From Brucella pseudogrignonensis (GTDB taxonomy: Bacteria; Pseudomonadota; Alphaproteobacteria; Rhizobiales; Rhizobiaceae): a stretch of DNA of 64,000 nucleotides. A program made the translations under genes and the position numbers. The notes beneath the pieces were generated by a model. That model made no database searches and was not told the origin of the DNA. It saw nothing but the letters and a program-made list of their open reading frames with translations. Within the stretch, counting starts at the first letter, position 1. Each line of letters begins with the position of its first letter. Shown piece after piece: positions 34,407 through 41,670 of this stretch. Location of the stretch: positions 444,501-508,500 of the forward strand of contig NZ_JAVLAT010000002.1 in NCBI RefSeq assembly GCF_032190615.1, read 5' to 3'.

Positions 34407-35969
34407 TTATTGTTTGGTCACATCCTTGAGATGCAGCAGGAATGACGGCTGGAGCTTGAAGCCCTGAACGGCTGCTGTTGTGACAGCATTCTGTTTCCAG
34501 TTGGCAACAAAGAGCCATGGCGCATCGTCGTGGACGATAGACTGAATCTCGCCGTAAAGCTTGCCGCGCTCTGCCTGATCGGTCGATGTACGCGCCTTGG
34601 TCAGCAATTCATCAACTTTCGGATTGGAATAATAGCCCGAGTTAAAGCCACCTTTGTCCGGCAGGGCTTCGGTGCGAAGCGTGAGAAATGGAACCGTGTC
34701 GGGATCATTGGTCATCCATGCCATTTCAGCCATGTCTGCCTTGCCATCGAGACCGGAGTTCACACGACCAAGAAAGGTGTTCCACTCGTAGGTCTCAATC
34801 TTCACCTTGAAGCCGACGGCCTGAAGATCCGCCTGAATCGCCGCACCCATATTGATCGGGTCGAGCATGCCTGAGCCCCCTTCTGTCACATAGAAAGTAA
34901 GTTCAGGATTGGTAGCGCCTGCTTCCTTTAACAGCGCCTTGGCTTTTTCCGGATCGTAGGGATAAGGCTCGGTTTTATCATCAACCCAGTTGAATGCAGG
35001 TGGCACCGGACCGGCCGCGACAGTTGCAGAACCTTGCAGGACATTATCGACCAGACCCTGCTTGTTGACTGCATAGTTTGCAGCCTGACGAACTTTCTTG
35101 TCGGCGAACGGACCGCTTTTGGTGTTGAGGATGCTGAACCAGACATGCGGTCCCGCCTGTTCTGCGACAGCGAAATTTGCATCCTGCTTGAAGGTCGCGA
35201 GATTATCCGGCGGCACCTCGACCATGATATCGATGCCACCTGCCATCATTTCAGCAACGCGCGTATTGGCGTCGGTGATGGGACGGAAAACAATCGCGTT
35301 CAAGGTCGGCGCCGTATCCCAGTAGTCGGGATTACGCTCGACCACCACGCGCTGGCCAGACTGCCATTCGGCAAATTTGAATGGGCCGGTGCCGGAAGGA
35401 TGACGGCCAAACTCCGCACCATATTGTTCAACCGCTGCTGGCGAAACGATCAAGCCGGTCGGATAGGCGAGGTTTGACAAGAAGGGCGCGAACGGTTCTT
35501 TCAGCTTGAACTCGACGGTGTTTGCATCGAGCGCATTGACGCTTTCAATGGATTCAAAGTTGAAGGAGAGGGGGAACGGTCCGGTGTTATAGAACGGATG
35601 ATCCTTGTTCAGCATCCGCTCGAAGTTGAATTTGACCGCTTCCGCGTTGAAATCCGAACCGTCATGGAATTTCACGCCCTGTCTCAGCTTGAATGTATAG
35701 GTTTTGCCATCGTCTGAAATGGTCCAGCTTTCAGCAAGCGCCGGCTCGATTTCCAGCGTGCCATCCTTATAGCGGACCAGACCGTCATAGATGTTCACAA
35801 GGATGCGGAAATCATTTGTTGCCGTGACCGTGTGCGGGTCAAGCGATTGCGGTTCAGCAATCTGCCCGACGATCAGAACATCGGGCGGTGTCTGCGCGCC
35901 AGCGTGAAATGTCGCTGAACCCAGAACCAGAGTGGCCGCTGTCAAAACGGCGCGAAATAACCTCTTCAT
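34407..35969 (-). CDS. Peptide ABC transporter substrate-binding protein (SBP_bac_5)
   Basis: 520-residue periplasmic binding protein of the DppA/OppA class. The ATG at 35969, with AGGAACC upstream, gives a signal peptide MKRLFRAVLTAATLVLGS ending at HAGA. Family signatures are IAEPQSLDPHTVTATND, LAESWTISDDGKTYTFKLRQGVKFHDG and the later ERGKLYGEIQSIVHDDAPWLF. The 13-codon N-terminal extension from 36005 is rejected. It is first in the transporter operon, separated from the permease by a palindromic element. The ligand cannot be read from sequence; the neighbours suggest small peptides or NAGGN. Confidence 0.92.
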   Translation of the reverse strand: MKRLFRAVLTAATLVLGSATFHAGAQTPPDVLIVGQIAEPQSLDPHTVTATNDFRILVNIYDGLVRYKDGTLEIEPALAESWTISDDGKTYTFKLRQGVKFHDGSDFNAEAVKFNFERMLNKDHPFYNTGPFPLSFNFESIESVNALDANTVEFKLKEPFAPFLSNLAYPTGLIVSPAAVEQYGAEFGRHPSGTGPFKFAEWQSGQRVVVERNPDYWDTAPTLNAIVFRPITDANTRVAEMMAGGIDIMVEVPPDNLATFKQDANFAVAEQAGPHVWFSILNTKSGPFADKKVRQAANYAVNKQGLVDNVLQGSATVAAGPVPPAFNWVDDKTEPYPYDPEKAKALLKEAGATNPELTFYVTEGGSGMLDPINMGAAIQADLQAVGFKVKIETYEWNTFLGRVNSGLDGKADMAEMAWMTNDPDTVPFLTLRTEALPDKGGFNSGYYSNPKVDELLTKARTSTDQAERGKLYGEIQSIVHDDAPWLFVANWKQNAVTTAAVQGFKLQPSFLLHLKDVTKQ

Positions 35970-36110
35970 CAGCGGTTCCTTTCGTTTGGCCATATCTGCC
36001 TGCAAATCTGTCAGGCTATTATTTATAGGGAGTAAATGACGTATATCAACAAATTATCATAATTAATTTGCGTGACCGCACCCGCTTTACGCTTTTAGGG
36101 ACGCGCTCGA

Positions 36111-36135
36111 AAAAAAGGCGGGATGCCCCGCCTTT
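36111..36135 (-). terminator. Intrinsic terminator of the M42 peptidase gene
   Basis: Nine-base stem (AAAGGCGGG at 36114-36122, complement 36127-36135), loop of four, and a T-run of six on the minus strand (36111-36116). It lies 23 bases after the M42 stop codon and shows that this gene is terminated before the SBP promoter region. Confidence 0.9.
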
Positions 36136-36157
36136 AAATTCTCAGTGCTGTTTTCAG

Positions 36158-37315
36158 CTATTCCGTCGGGCTATCTTCAGGCCTCAGATCTTGCTCGGCC
36201 GTGGTCGATGTCTGATGCGTAAAGCCCTTGAGACCTTTGGTCGTTTCCTCTGCATCGCGCTTGATCTCAACCTCGCTCATTGCATAGTGAACAGTAAGCT
36301 TTGCAATCGATGTAAGAGCGCTCAAATGAATGCGTTCATAGCCGTGCGACGCATCGACACCGAAGGCCAGAAGCGCCGTGCGAACATCGTGGCCAGCCTC
36401 TACCGCAGATGCCGCGTCAGACCGATAATAGCGGAAAACGTCCTTCTGCACCGGGATATCGTGCTCGCCGCAAAGCTCGTAAAGCTTCTTGGTCAGATGA
36501 TAATCGAAAGGCCCGGTCTGGTCCGCCATAGCGAGTGTCACGCCAAATTCGGACGAATTCTGACCGGGGGCTGTGGTACCGTTATCAATCGCCACCAGCG
36601 AGGCAATATCCGGCACAACGGCTGCAGAAGCGCCGACGCCAACTTCTTCGCCTATGGTGAATATCCAGTATGTATCGACCGGTGTTTCGACATTGAGCCG
36701 CTGCATGGCTTCGAGCGATGCCAGCATGATTGCAACGCCCGCCTTGTCATCAAGATGGCGCGAGACGATGAAGCCATTATCGATGAATTCCGGCATAGGA
36801 TCGACGGCGACAATGTCGCCAACGTCGATGCCGAGCTCAATGAGGTCTTCCTTGTTGCGGGCCAGCGCATCGACGCGCAGCTCGATATAGGTCCAGCCAA
36901 CGGGAAGCGTATCCACTTCCTCATTGAAGGTGTGGCCGGAGGCTTTCAGCGGCAGGATCGAGCCGCGATAGGTGCCTTTGGAAGAGAAGATCGAAACGCG
37001 CGCACCTTCTGCAAATCGTGCCGACCAGTTGCCGATTGAAACAAGCTCAAGCCGCCCATTGGACTTGAGATACTTGACCTGCGCACCAAGCGTATCGACA
37101 TGGGAGACGATACCGCGCGCAGGCTTTCTCGATTTGCCGCTGCGGCGTGCGCGGATCGCCCCTCGCCGCGTTAGGATAACTTCAAGCCCGAGCCGCTCCA
37201 GTTCGCGGGCAACGAAATGCACCGCTTCATCCGTAAAACCTGTAGGGCTTGGAATTGCCAGCAACGCAGCGAGCTTTTCAATAAGATAGTCTTGGTCGAT
37301 CATAATTTTGTTCAT
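36158..37315 (-). CDS. M42-family peptidase of the NAGGN system
   Basis: 385-residue zinc aminopeptidase-like hydrolase of the M42 (glutamyl aminopeptidase) family, in the subgroup associated with osmoprotectant NAGGN genes. Visible metal-site features are IVSHVDTLGAQVKY (first His and Asp), VSRHLDDKAGVA (bridging Asp), GEEVGVGASA (catalytic and metal Glu pair), VAIDNGTTAPGQ, and DASHGYERIHLSAL near the C-terminus with a final His ligand. The predicted reaction is turnover of NAGGN or related dipeptides when osmotic stress ends. The start is ATG at 37315; another in-frame ATG lies at 37303. It has its own terminator and faces the EAL gene across a palindrome. Confidence 0.88.
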   Translation of the reverse strand: MNKIMIDQDYLIEKLAALLAIPSPTGFTDEAVHFVARELERLGLEVILTRRGAIRARRSGKSRKPARGIVSHVDTLGAQVKYLKSNGRLELVSIGNWSARFAEGARVSIFSSKGTYRGSILPLKASGHTFNEEVDTLPVGWTYIELRVDALARNKEDLIELGIDVGDIVAVDPMPEFIDNGFIVSRHLDDKAGVAIMLASLEAMQRLNVETPVDTYWIFTIGEEVGVGASAAVVPDIASLVAIDNGTTAPGQNSSEFGVTLAMADQTGPFDYHLTKKLYELCGEHDIPVQKDVFRYYRSDAASAVEAGHDVRTALLAFGVDASHGYERIHLSALTSIAKLTVHYAMSEVEIKRDAEETTKGLKGFTHQTSTTAEQDLRPEDSPTE

Positions 37316-37349
37316 GGATGACTAATTTACGGTTCTGGTCCGTGTCGTC

Positions 37350-37394
37350 AACCATCGTTAAAAATTTAATAAAATTAAATTTTTAACGATGGTT
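37350..37394. promoter_or_regulatory. Perfect 21-base-arm palindrome between divergent M42 and EAL genes
   Basis: Arms 37350-37370 and 37374-37394 are perfectly complementary across a 3-base AAA spacer. It lies 35 bases upstream of the M42 start codon and 131 or more bases upstream of the EAL start. Both genes point away, so it cannot be a terminator for either. It may be an operator for both genes, a cruciform, or a mobile palindromic sequence. Its AT content is high in the centre and mixed at the ends (CCATCG). Confidence 0.7.
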
Positions 37395-37554
37395 TCGAAT
37401 ACTCAGTGTGTAATTGAATATTTAATAAGGAACCTATTTTTATTGGCATTTTATTGATAAATTCCGTATCTCGCCCGTTGGCTTCGTTAAAAGACTTGTA
37501 TAGCGTCATCTAATATGTGGGGCGTTGACTCGCCGGGTGGAGACGTTCTTTCGG

Positions 37555-39114
37555 ATGGCAAGGCTGCGTAACAACGGAGATCGGTGGTTTGTTGCGCTCG
37601 CCGCATGTCTTGGCGTGGGAATAATTATATTTTTGGGGCAGCTCGAACTGGTTCGTCTCTCTTATATTCGTTTGAATGAATACCGCGACGACCTGTTAAA
37701 ACACTCAGTAAATGTCGCAAAGTCTGGCAGGAATACACTTGCGATCGTCAACAACAGTAGCGAAGATTTTTGTTCTGACGAGAATATCACGGAATTGAGG
37801 CGATTGGCTTTTAACGCACGTTATCTTCGTGATATCGGTCGCGTAGAGGATAATCATATAGTCTGTACAGCGTTATGGGGCAAATTATCCCCTCCCATCG
37901 AATTGCCGGTCTCAGATCGGGAAGTAGATGGCGGACACCGACTCTGGGCCAACGCAAGGGGCATTGGAAAACATCTCGGGCCTGTCGATATGGTTACGCA
38001 TGGTGCGGGGATCGTGTTTACTTCACCTGTTGCCTTTGAGTCTTATGAAAAGCCAGAGCCAAATTTGAGCGCTCATGTTTTGAGCCGAAGCAGCAATTAT
38101 ATTTATCGTACATTTGGTGATGCCAGCCAGTTGACAATGCAAGCGCCCGAGAAGCTGGCGTGGTATGACATCCGTTCTCATCGCGTAGTTTCAGGCTGCT
38201 CTGACGAGATTGATATTTGTGTGATCGCGTCGTTATCGGGAGTCAGCCTTTTTCAACAACCAACCGGCGTCTTTATGGCACTTGTGGCCTTTGGAGCGCT
38301 TGCTGGCAGTGGACTGGGCGTGGCCGCTATTCGGTGGCGGCATGGTTACTCGTCGCTACCACAACAGATAAAGCGAGCAATTACCGAAGAACGTATTACG
38401 GTTGTTTATCAGCCGCTGGTGTCGCTTCGCAACGGTCATGTGAAGGGTGCCGAAGTGCTTGCGCGACTGTCTGATGAGCATGGCGCAGAGATACCCCCCG
38501 ATGTATTTATTATGATAGCAGAAGAACAAGGCGACATCAAAAACCTAACACGTATAATCATCCGTAAGTCGCTGGAGGAAATGAGGTTGCTGCTACAAAA
38601 GCACAGCGATTTCTATATCAGCCTCAATTTATCGGTAGATGATGTTGTTGACCCTAAAATCCTGGTTTTTCTTGATGATGAAAGAAGCCGCCTGGACATC
38701 TCTGCCCAGCAAATCGTTCTCGAAATAACCGAACGCTCAACCACGCATCATGAACAGCTCATCGAAGGAATGAGGTCCTATCGGGCTAGAGGCTATGAGT
38801 TTTTCATCGATGATTTCGGTACCGGATATTCGAATCTAGCTTATATGGCAAAATTGCCTATCAGCGGCATTAAGATTGATCGCATGTTTACACAGGCTAT
38901 TGGCACCGAGGCCGTGAGCGCAGAAATCGTCGAAAATATTTGTAATATTGCCGCGCGCCTTGAGCTAAAGCTGGTCGTTGAAGGTGTGGAAACACCGGAA
39001 CAGGCCGAGCATGTGCTTGAATTGCACAAAGATGCCATTGGTCAAGGCTGGCTGTTTGGCCGTCCGGTTCCGATTGCGGAATTTCATCTAAAAAAACCCG
39101 CAATATTAAGTTGA
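37555..39114 (+). CDS. Cyclic di-GMP phosphodiesterase, CSS-motif sensor plus EAL domain
   Basis: Membrane-bound phosphodiesterase of about 519 residues. An N-terminal helix (VALAACLGVGIIIFLGQLELV), a periplasmic region with the CSS-like pattern (NNSSEDFCSDENI and later GCSDEIDIC cysteines) and a second helix (FMALVAFGALAGSGLGVAAI) precede the EAL domain. The EAL motif is EVL (Glu300), with LNLSVDDV, EITERST, DDFGTGYSN, KIDRMF and VVEGVETPEQ all present, so activity is expected to be intact. The periplasmic cysteines may form a redox-sensitive disulfide, as described for CSS-EAL proteins. I chose the ATG at 37555; a TTG at 37525 adds ten residues. Regulation is unknown. Confidence 0.88.
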   Translation: MARLRNNGDRWFVALAACLGVGIIIFLGQLELVRLSYIRLNEYRDDLLKHSVNVAKSGRNTLAIVNNSSEDFCSDENITELRRLAFNARYLRDIGRVEDNHIVCTALWGKLSPPIELPVSDREVDGGHRLWANARGIGKHLGPVDMVTHGAGIVFTSPVAFESYEKPEPNLSAHVLSRSSNYIYRTFGDASQLTMQAPEKLAWYDIRSHRVVSGCSDEIDICVIASLSGVSLFQQPTGVFMALVAFGALAGSGLGVAAIRWRHGYSSLPQQIKRAITEERITVVYQPLVSLRNGHVKGAEVLARLSDEHGAEIPPDVFIMIAEEQGDIKNLTRIIIRKSLEEMRLLLQKHSDFYISLNLSVDDVVDPKILVFLDDERSRLDISAQQIVLEITERSTTHHEQLIEGMRSYRARGYEFFIDDFGTGYSNLAYMAKLPISGIKIDRMFTQAIGTEAVSAEIVENICNIAARLELKLVVEGVETPEQAEHVLELHKDAIGQGWLFGRPVPIAEFHLKKPAILS

Positions 39115-39386
39115 TAATAGCAGCAATTACGACGATCGATCGGAAATTACTTGCTGTTGTTTCGCAACGTCATGTGATGCGGTCGAAGCATTATGTTGTT
39201 CCCGTCACCATTCCACCAAATGAGTTCTTGGGTGACTTTTATGGCAGTTTGAATTGCGAAACCGAAGAAGAAAAGGCTTATGAACATACAAACAACATCG
39301 GCAGCTCGAATATCGCGAATAGCCGTAAGTCATCCAGCTCGATCGACAAGCATACTGTTCAGCTGGGCTTCAACTTCGATTTCTAG
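39111..39386 (+). CDS. Doubtful small ORF with outer-membrane-like C-terminus
   Basis: 91 codons starting with TTG at 39111 and overlapping the EAL stop codon. No function recognised. The end, IDKHTVQLGFNFDF, resembles the terminal aromatic strand of beta-barrel proteins, so it may be the remnant of an outer membrane protein gene rather than a working gene. No ribosome binding site and no signal peptide are evident. Confidence 0.25.
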   Translation: MIIAAITTIDRKLLAVVSQRHVMRSKHYVVPVTIPPNEFLGDFYGSLNCETEEEKAYEHTNNIGSSNIANSRKSSSSIDKHTVQLGFNFDF

Positions 39387-39530
39387 CAGTTAAAAGGTGC
39401 GACATTTTGTGCCGAAGCATTTTTTTCCGTCTCGGGATTGCAAAAGATGGGTCGCTCAAACGTCTTAGTAAATGGAGAGGTTAATGTCCGGTTCGAACCG
39501 AAGACATGCCAGATAACAGGGACATACGAT

Positions 39531-40139
39531 ATGACTGATGCCGCCGTACTTGAGCAGCCCGTTGCTCTTCCCCGCTCGAAACGTCTAAAGGCGCGTACCA
39601 CAGGAACGCATGAGCGCCTTGACCAGAGCATCATGGCAGGCAAGCCATTTTCCAGCCGTGACCGCTATGCAATGTTTGTGCAGGTGCAGTATCAGTTCCA
39701 CCGCGATATCAATGTTCTTTATGACGATGCCGCTCTTGATGCGTTGCTTCCAGACCTGAAGGGCCGCCGCCGCTTCGAACAGGTTGGTCAGGATCTTATC
39801 GATCTTGGATTTGAGCTGCCAGCACCCGATGCAGCACCTGCTTTTGCAGAAGGCATTGAAATTGATCTGCCGACCGCACTTGGCTGGCTTTACGTTGCTG
39901 AAGGTTCCAACCTTGGCGCTGCTTTCCTCCTCAAAGAAGCACTGAAGCTAGAACTGTCAGAAGAGTTTGGCGCACGCCATCTCGCTGGCGCGCCTGAAGG
40001 CCGTGGTTTGCATTGGCGTACATTTACCGCAGCACTGGATGAAGTTGATCTCACAGAAGTTGAAGAAGAACGCGTTGTTGCGGGAGCAGAAGCTGCTTTC
40101 CGTCGCGTTCATGCGCTGGTGCGTGAAATCTTCGCTTGA
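39531..40139 (+). CDS. Biliverdin-producing heme oxygenase (heme-iron utilisation type)
   Basis: 202-residue heme oxygenase that opens heme to release iron. I start at ATG 39531, behind AGGGA; the frame from 39438 adds a poorly supported leader. The proximal histidine region is KARTTGTHERLDQSIMAG, and the distal helix glycine-rich segment is ALGWLYVAEGSNLGAAFLL, as in PigA/HmuO-type enzymes. It opens the heme locus, followed by the Rrf2 regulator, TonB and the heme receptor, so the job is iron extraction from imported heme. The other heme oxygenase (54625-55230) instead serves the phytochrome. Confidence 0.9.
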   Translation: MTDAAVLEQPVALPRSKRLKARTTGTHERLDQSIMAGKPFSSRDRYAMFVQVQYQFHRDINVLYDDAALDALLPDLKGRRRFEQVGQDLIDLGFELPAPDAAPAFAEGIEIDLPTALGWLYVAEGSNLGAAFLLKEALKLELSEEFGARHLAGAPEGRGLHWRTFTAALDEVDLTEVEEERVVAGAEAAFRRVHALVREIFA

Positions 40140-40215
40140 TCCTCACATATCGTAAAGGCCACATGTTGATGGGGCCATGTTTCTGAAAAGGTTTACACCA
40201 GAAAAGATTCATGTG

Positions 40216-40731
40216 ATGCGATTTACCAGACAAGCCGAACTTTCGATTGAATTGCTCGTTCTCTGCGCCCGTAACTCGGGCGGCCAAGCTGTCACGACAC
40301 GTGAGGCTGCAGAAGCGACGGGCACGACGAAGGATCATGCAGCGCAGATCGTCTCGGATCTCATTCATCACGGTTTTCTGGTCGGCACGCGGGGGCGCGG
40401 GGGCGGCATTCGGCTTGCTTGTGAGCCGGATGCCATCAACGTTGGCACTGTGCTGCGTTTGATGCAGCCTGGTTTTGACAATCCGGCTGAAGCAGCAAAA
40501 GACAATAATACAGGGTCTGCCTTCGGGCATTTGTTGCAAGCCGCACAGCGATCATTTGTTGCTGCTTTTGATGATTTTACAATTGCCGATCTTGCTTTGC
40601 AGACGGAAGACGGACGCCTTGCATGCCTTGATTGTGATCTGCTTAGCATGATCAATCACGGGCAGATGCTTTCTGATTTTCGCCGTAAAGAGAAGGTCGT
40701 TGTTACGCCTGTATGGGCGGAGCTGTCATGA
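40216..40731 (+). CDS. Rrf2-family transcriptional regulator
   Basis: 171-residue regulator of the Rrf2 family (NsrR, IscR, RirA). From ATG 40216 it begins MRFTRQAELSIELLVLCARN; the winged helix includes VTTREAAEATGTTKDHAAQIVSDLIHHGFLVGTRGRGGGIRLA, the defining G-rich wing motif. Its cysteines (LACEP, ACLDCD and others) are fewer and placed differently from the three-Cys iron-sulfur loop of NsrR, so cluster binding is uncertain. The upstream in-frame ATG at 40177 is less convincing. tonB overlaps its stop by ATGA, so it may govern this operon in response to iron or heme. Confidence 0.88.
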   Translation: MRFTRQAELSIELLVLCARNSGGQAVTTREAAEATGTTKDHAAQIVSDLIHHGFLVGTRGRGGGIRLACEPDAINVGTVLRLMQPGFDNPAEAAKDNNTGSAFGHLLQAAQRSFVAAFDDFTIADLALQTEDGRLACLDCDLLSMINHGQMLSDFRRKEKVVVTPVWAELS

Positions 40732-41627
40732 ACGGTAATAGCGACAACCACGATCTGCGTGGCGGCGTGAGTGAGTTAGCACTTTGGGCGGGGGCATGTT
40801 TTGTTGTGCTATCGGTTCACGTTGCAGCTGCAATGTGGCTGATGCGTGAACCGGAAATGGCGATGGCGGATGATACGCCTCCGGCAGCAATCATGATCGA
40901 ACTGGCTGAGACACCGGAAGCAATGACGACGGAGGAAAACGAGATTTCCCCCGATCAGGAAACAGCTGATGCCAGTGCACCTGCGGAGAAAGTCGAAAAA
41001 CCCGTAGAAGAGCCTGAAGTTCAAGAAGAAGAAAGTGCTCAGGAAGAACCGACTCCGGTTGAACCGGAAGAAGTGCATCCAGAAGAAGAACTTGCACAAC
41101 TCGAAAATGTTGAAGTCCCTCTTCCGATAGCGAAGCCTACTCCTCCGGAACCCAAAAAAGAGATTGAGAAAAAGCCGGTTGTTAAAAAAGAAGTTGTAAA
41201 GAAAGAGGATACTAAGAAGACGCCCGTTAAACAACGCCAGCAGGAGCAAGCGTCGTCCAAGCAGGCGGTCAAGGCCCAAGCTCAGGTGGCGCAGACAAAC
41301 CGGAATGCCGCACGCCAATCGGCGTCTGGCCTATTCGCATCTTCAATGACACCGGCCCGCTGGCAGTCACGTCTTATGGCGCATCTTGAGCGTCGTAAAA
41401 AATACCCTTCTGCTGCGAAATCACGCGGGGAAGAAGGCGTTGTTTATGTTCGCTTCCGCATCGATGATAGCGGCAAGGTTCTGTCTGCTTCGCTCGCAAG
41501 ATCTTCGGGATGGCCGGAGCTCGACAGTGAAGTGTTGTCATTGGTTCAGCGTGCTTCGCCTGTCCCAGCACCTCCGCCGGATGCTAACAAGACGATTACG
41601 GCACCTGTTAAATTTTCCCGGCGCTAA
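40728..41627 (+). CDS. tonB: TonB energy transducer
   Basis: 299 residues. An N-terminal signal anchor (LALWAGACFVVLSVHVAAAMWLM) crosses the inner membrane. A long Glu/Pro/Lys-rich periplasmic spacer follows (PVEEPEVQEEE through KKPVVKKEVVKKEDTKK), and then the TonB_C domain (ARWQSRLMAHLERRKKYPSAAKSRGEEGVVYVRFRIDDSG), where the YP motif contacts TonB boxes of receptors. It begins within the last codon of the Rrf2 gene (ATGA). No exbB or exbD is adjacent. It powers the receptor transcribed towards it on the other strand. Confidence 0.92.
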   Translation: MNGNSDNHDLRGGVSELALWAGACFVVLSVHVAAAMWLMREPEMAMADDTPPAAIMIELAETPEAMTTEENEISPDQETADASAPAEKVEKPVEEPEVQEEESAQEEPTPVEPEEVHPEEELAQLENVEVPLPIAKPTPPEPKKEIEKKPVVKKEVVKKEDTKKTPVKQRQQEQASSKQAVKAQAQVAQTNRNAARQSASGLFASSMTPARWQSRLMAHLERRKKYPSAAKSRGEEGVVYVRFRIDDSGKVLSASLARSSGWPELDSEVLSLVQRASPVPAPPPDANKTITAPVKFSRR

Positions 41628-41635
41628 AAAATAAA

Positions 41636-41666
41636 GGACTGAAACCAGTGGTTTCAGTCCGTTTTT
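41636..41666. terminator. Bidirectional terminator between tonB and the heme receptor gene
   Basis: Perfect 11-base stem (GGACTGAAACC at 41636-41646, complement 41650-41660) with AGT loop; T5 follows on the plus strand, and A-rich sequence on the other side gives T-runs for the minus strand. It serves both convergent genes. Confidence 0.92.
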
Positions 41667-41670
41667 CTCA

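Noticed and set aside
36068..37039. 323-codon frame on the plus strand antisense to the M42 peptidase
   Set aside because: Long only because of the codon bias of the opposite gene; Cys/Arg/His-rich, no domain.
41000..41250. Repeated Glu/Pro/Lys codons in tonB considered as a DNA repeat
   Set aside because: They form the known low-complexity TonB periplasmic spacer rather than a tandem DNA repeat.
40809..41318. Phe/Arg-rich 169-codon frame antisense to tonB
   Set aside because: Low complexity produced by the Glu/Lys/Pro-rich TonB spacer read backwards.
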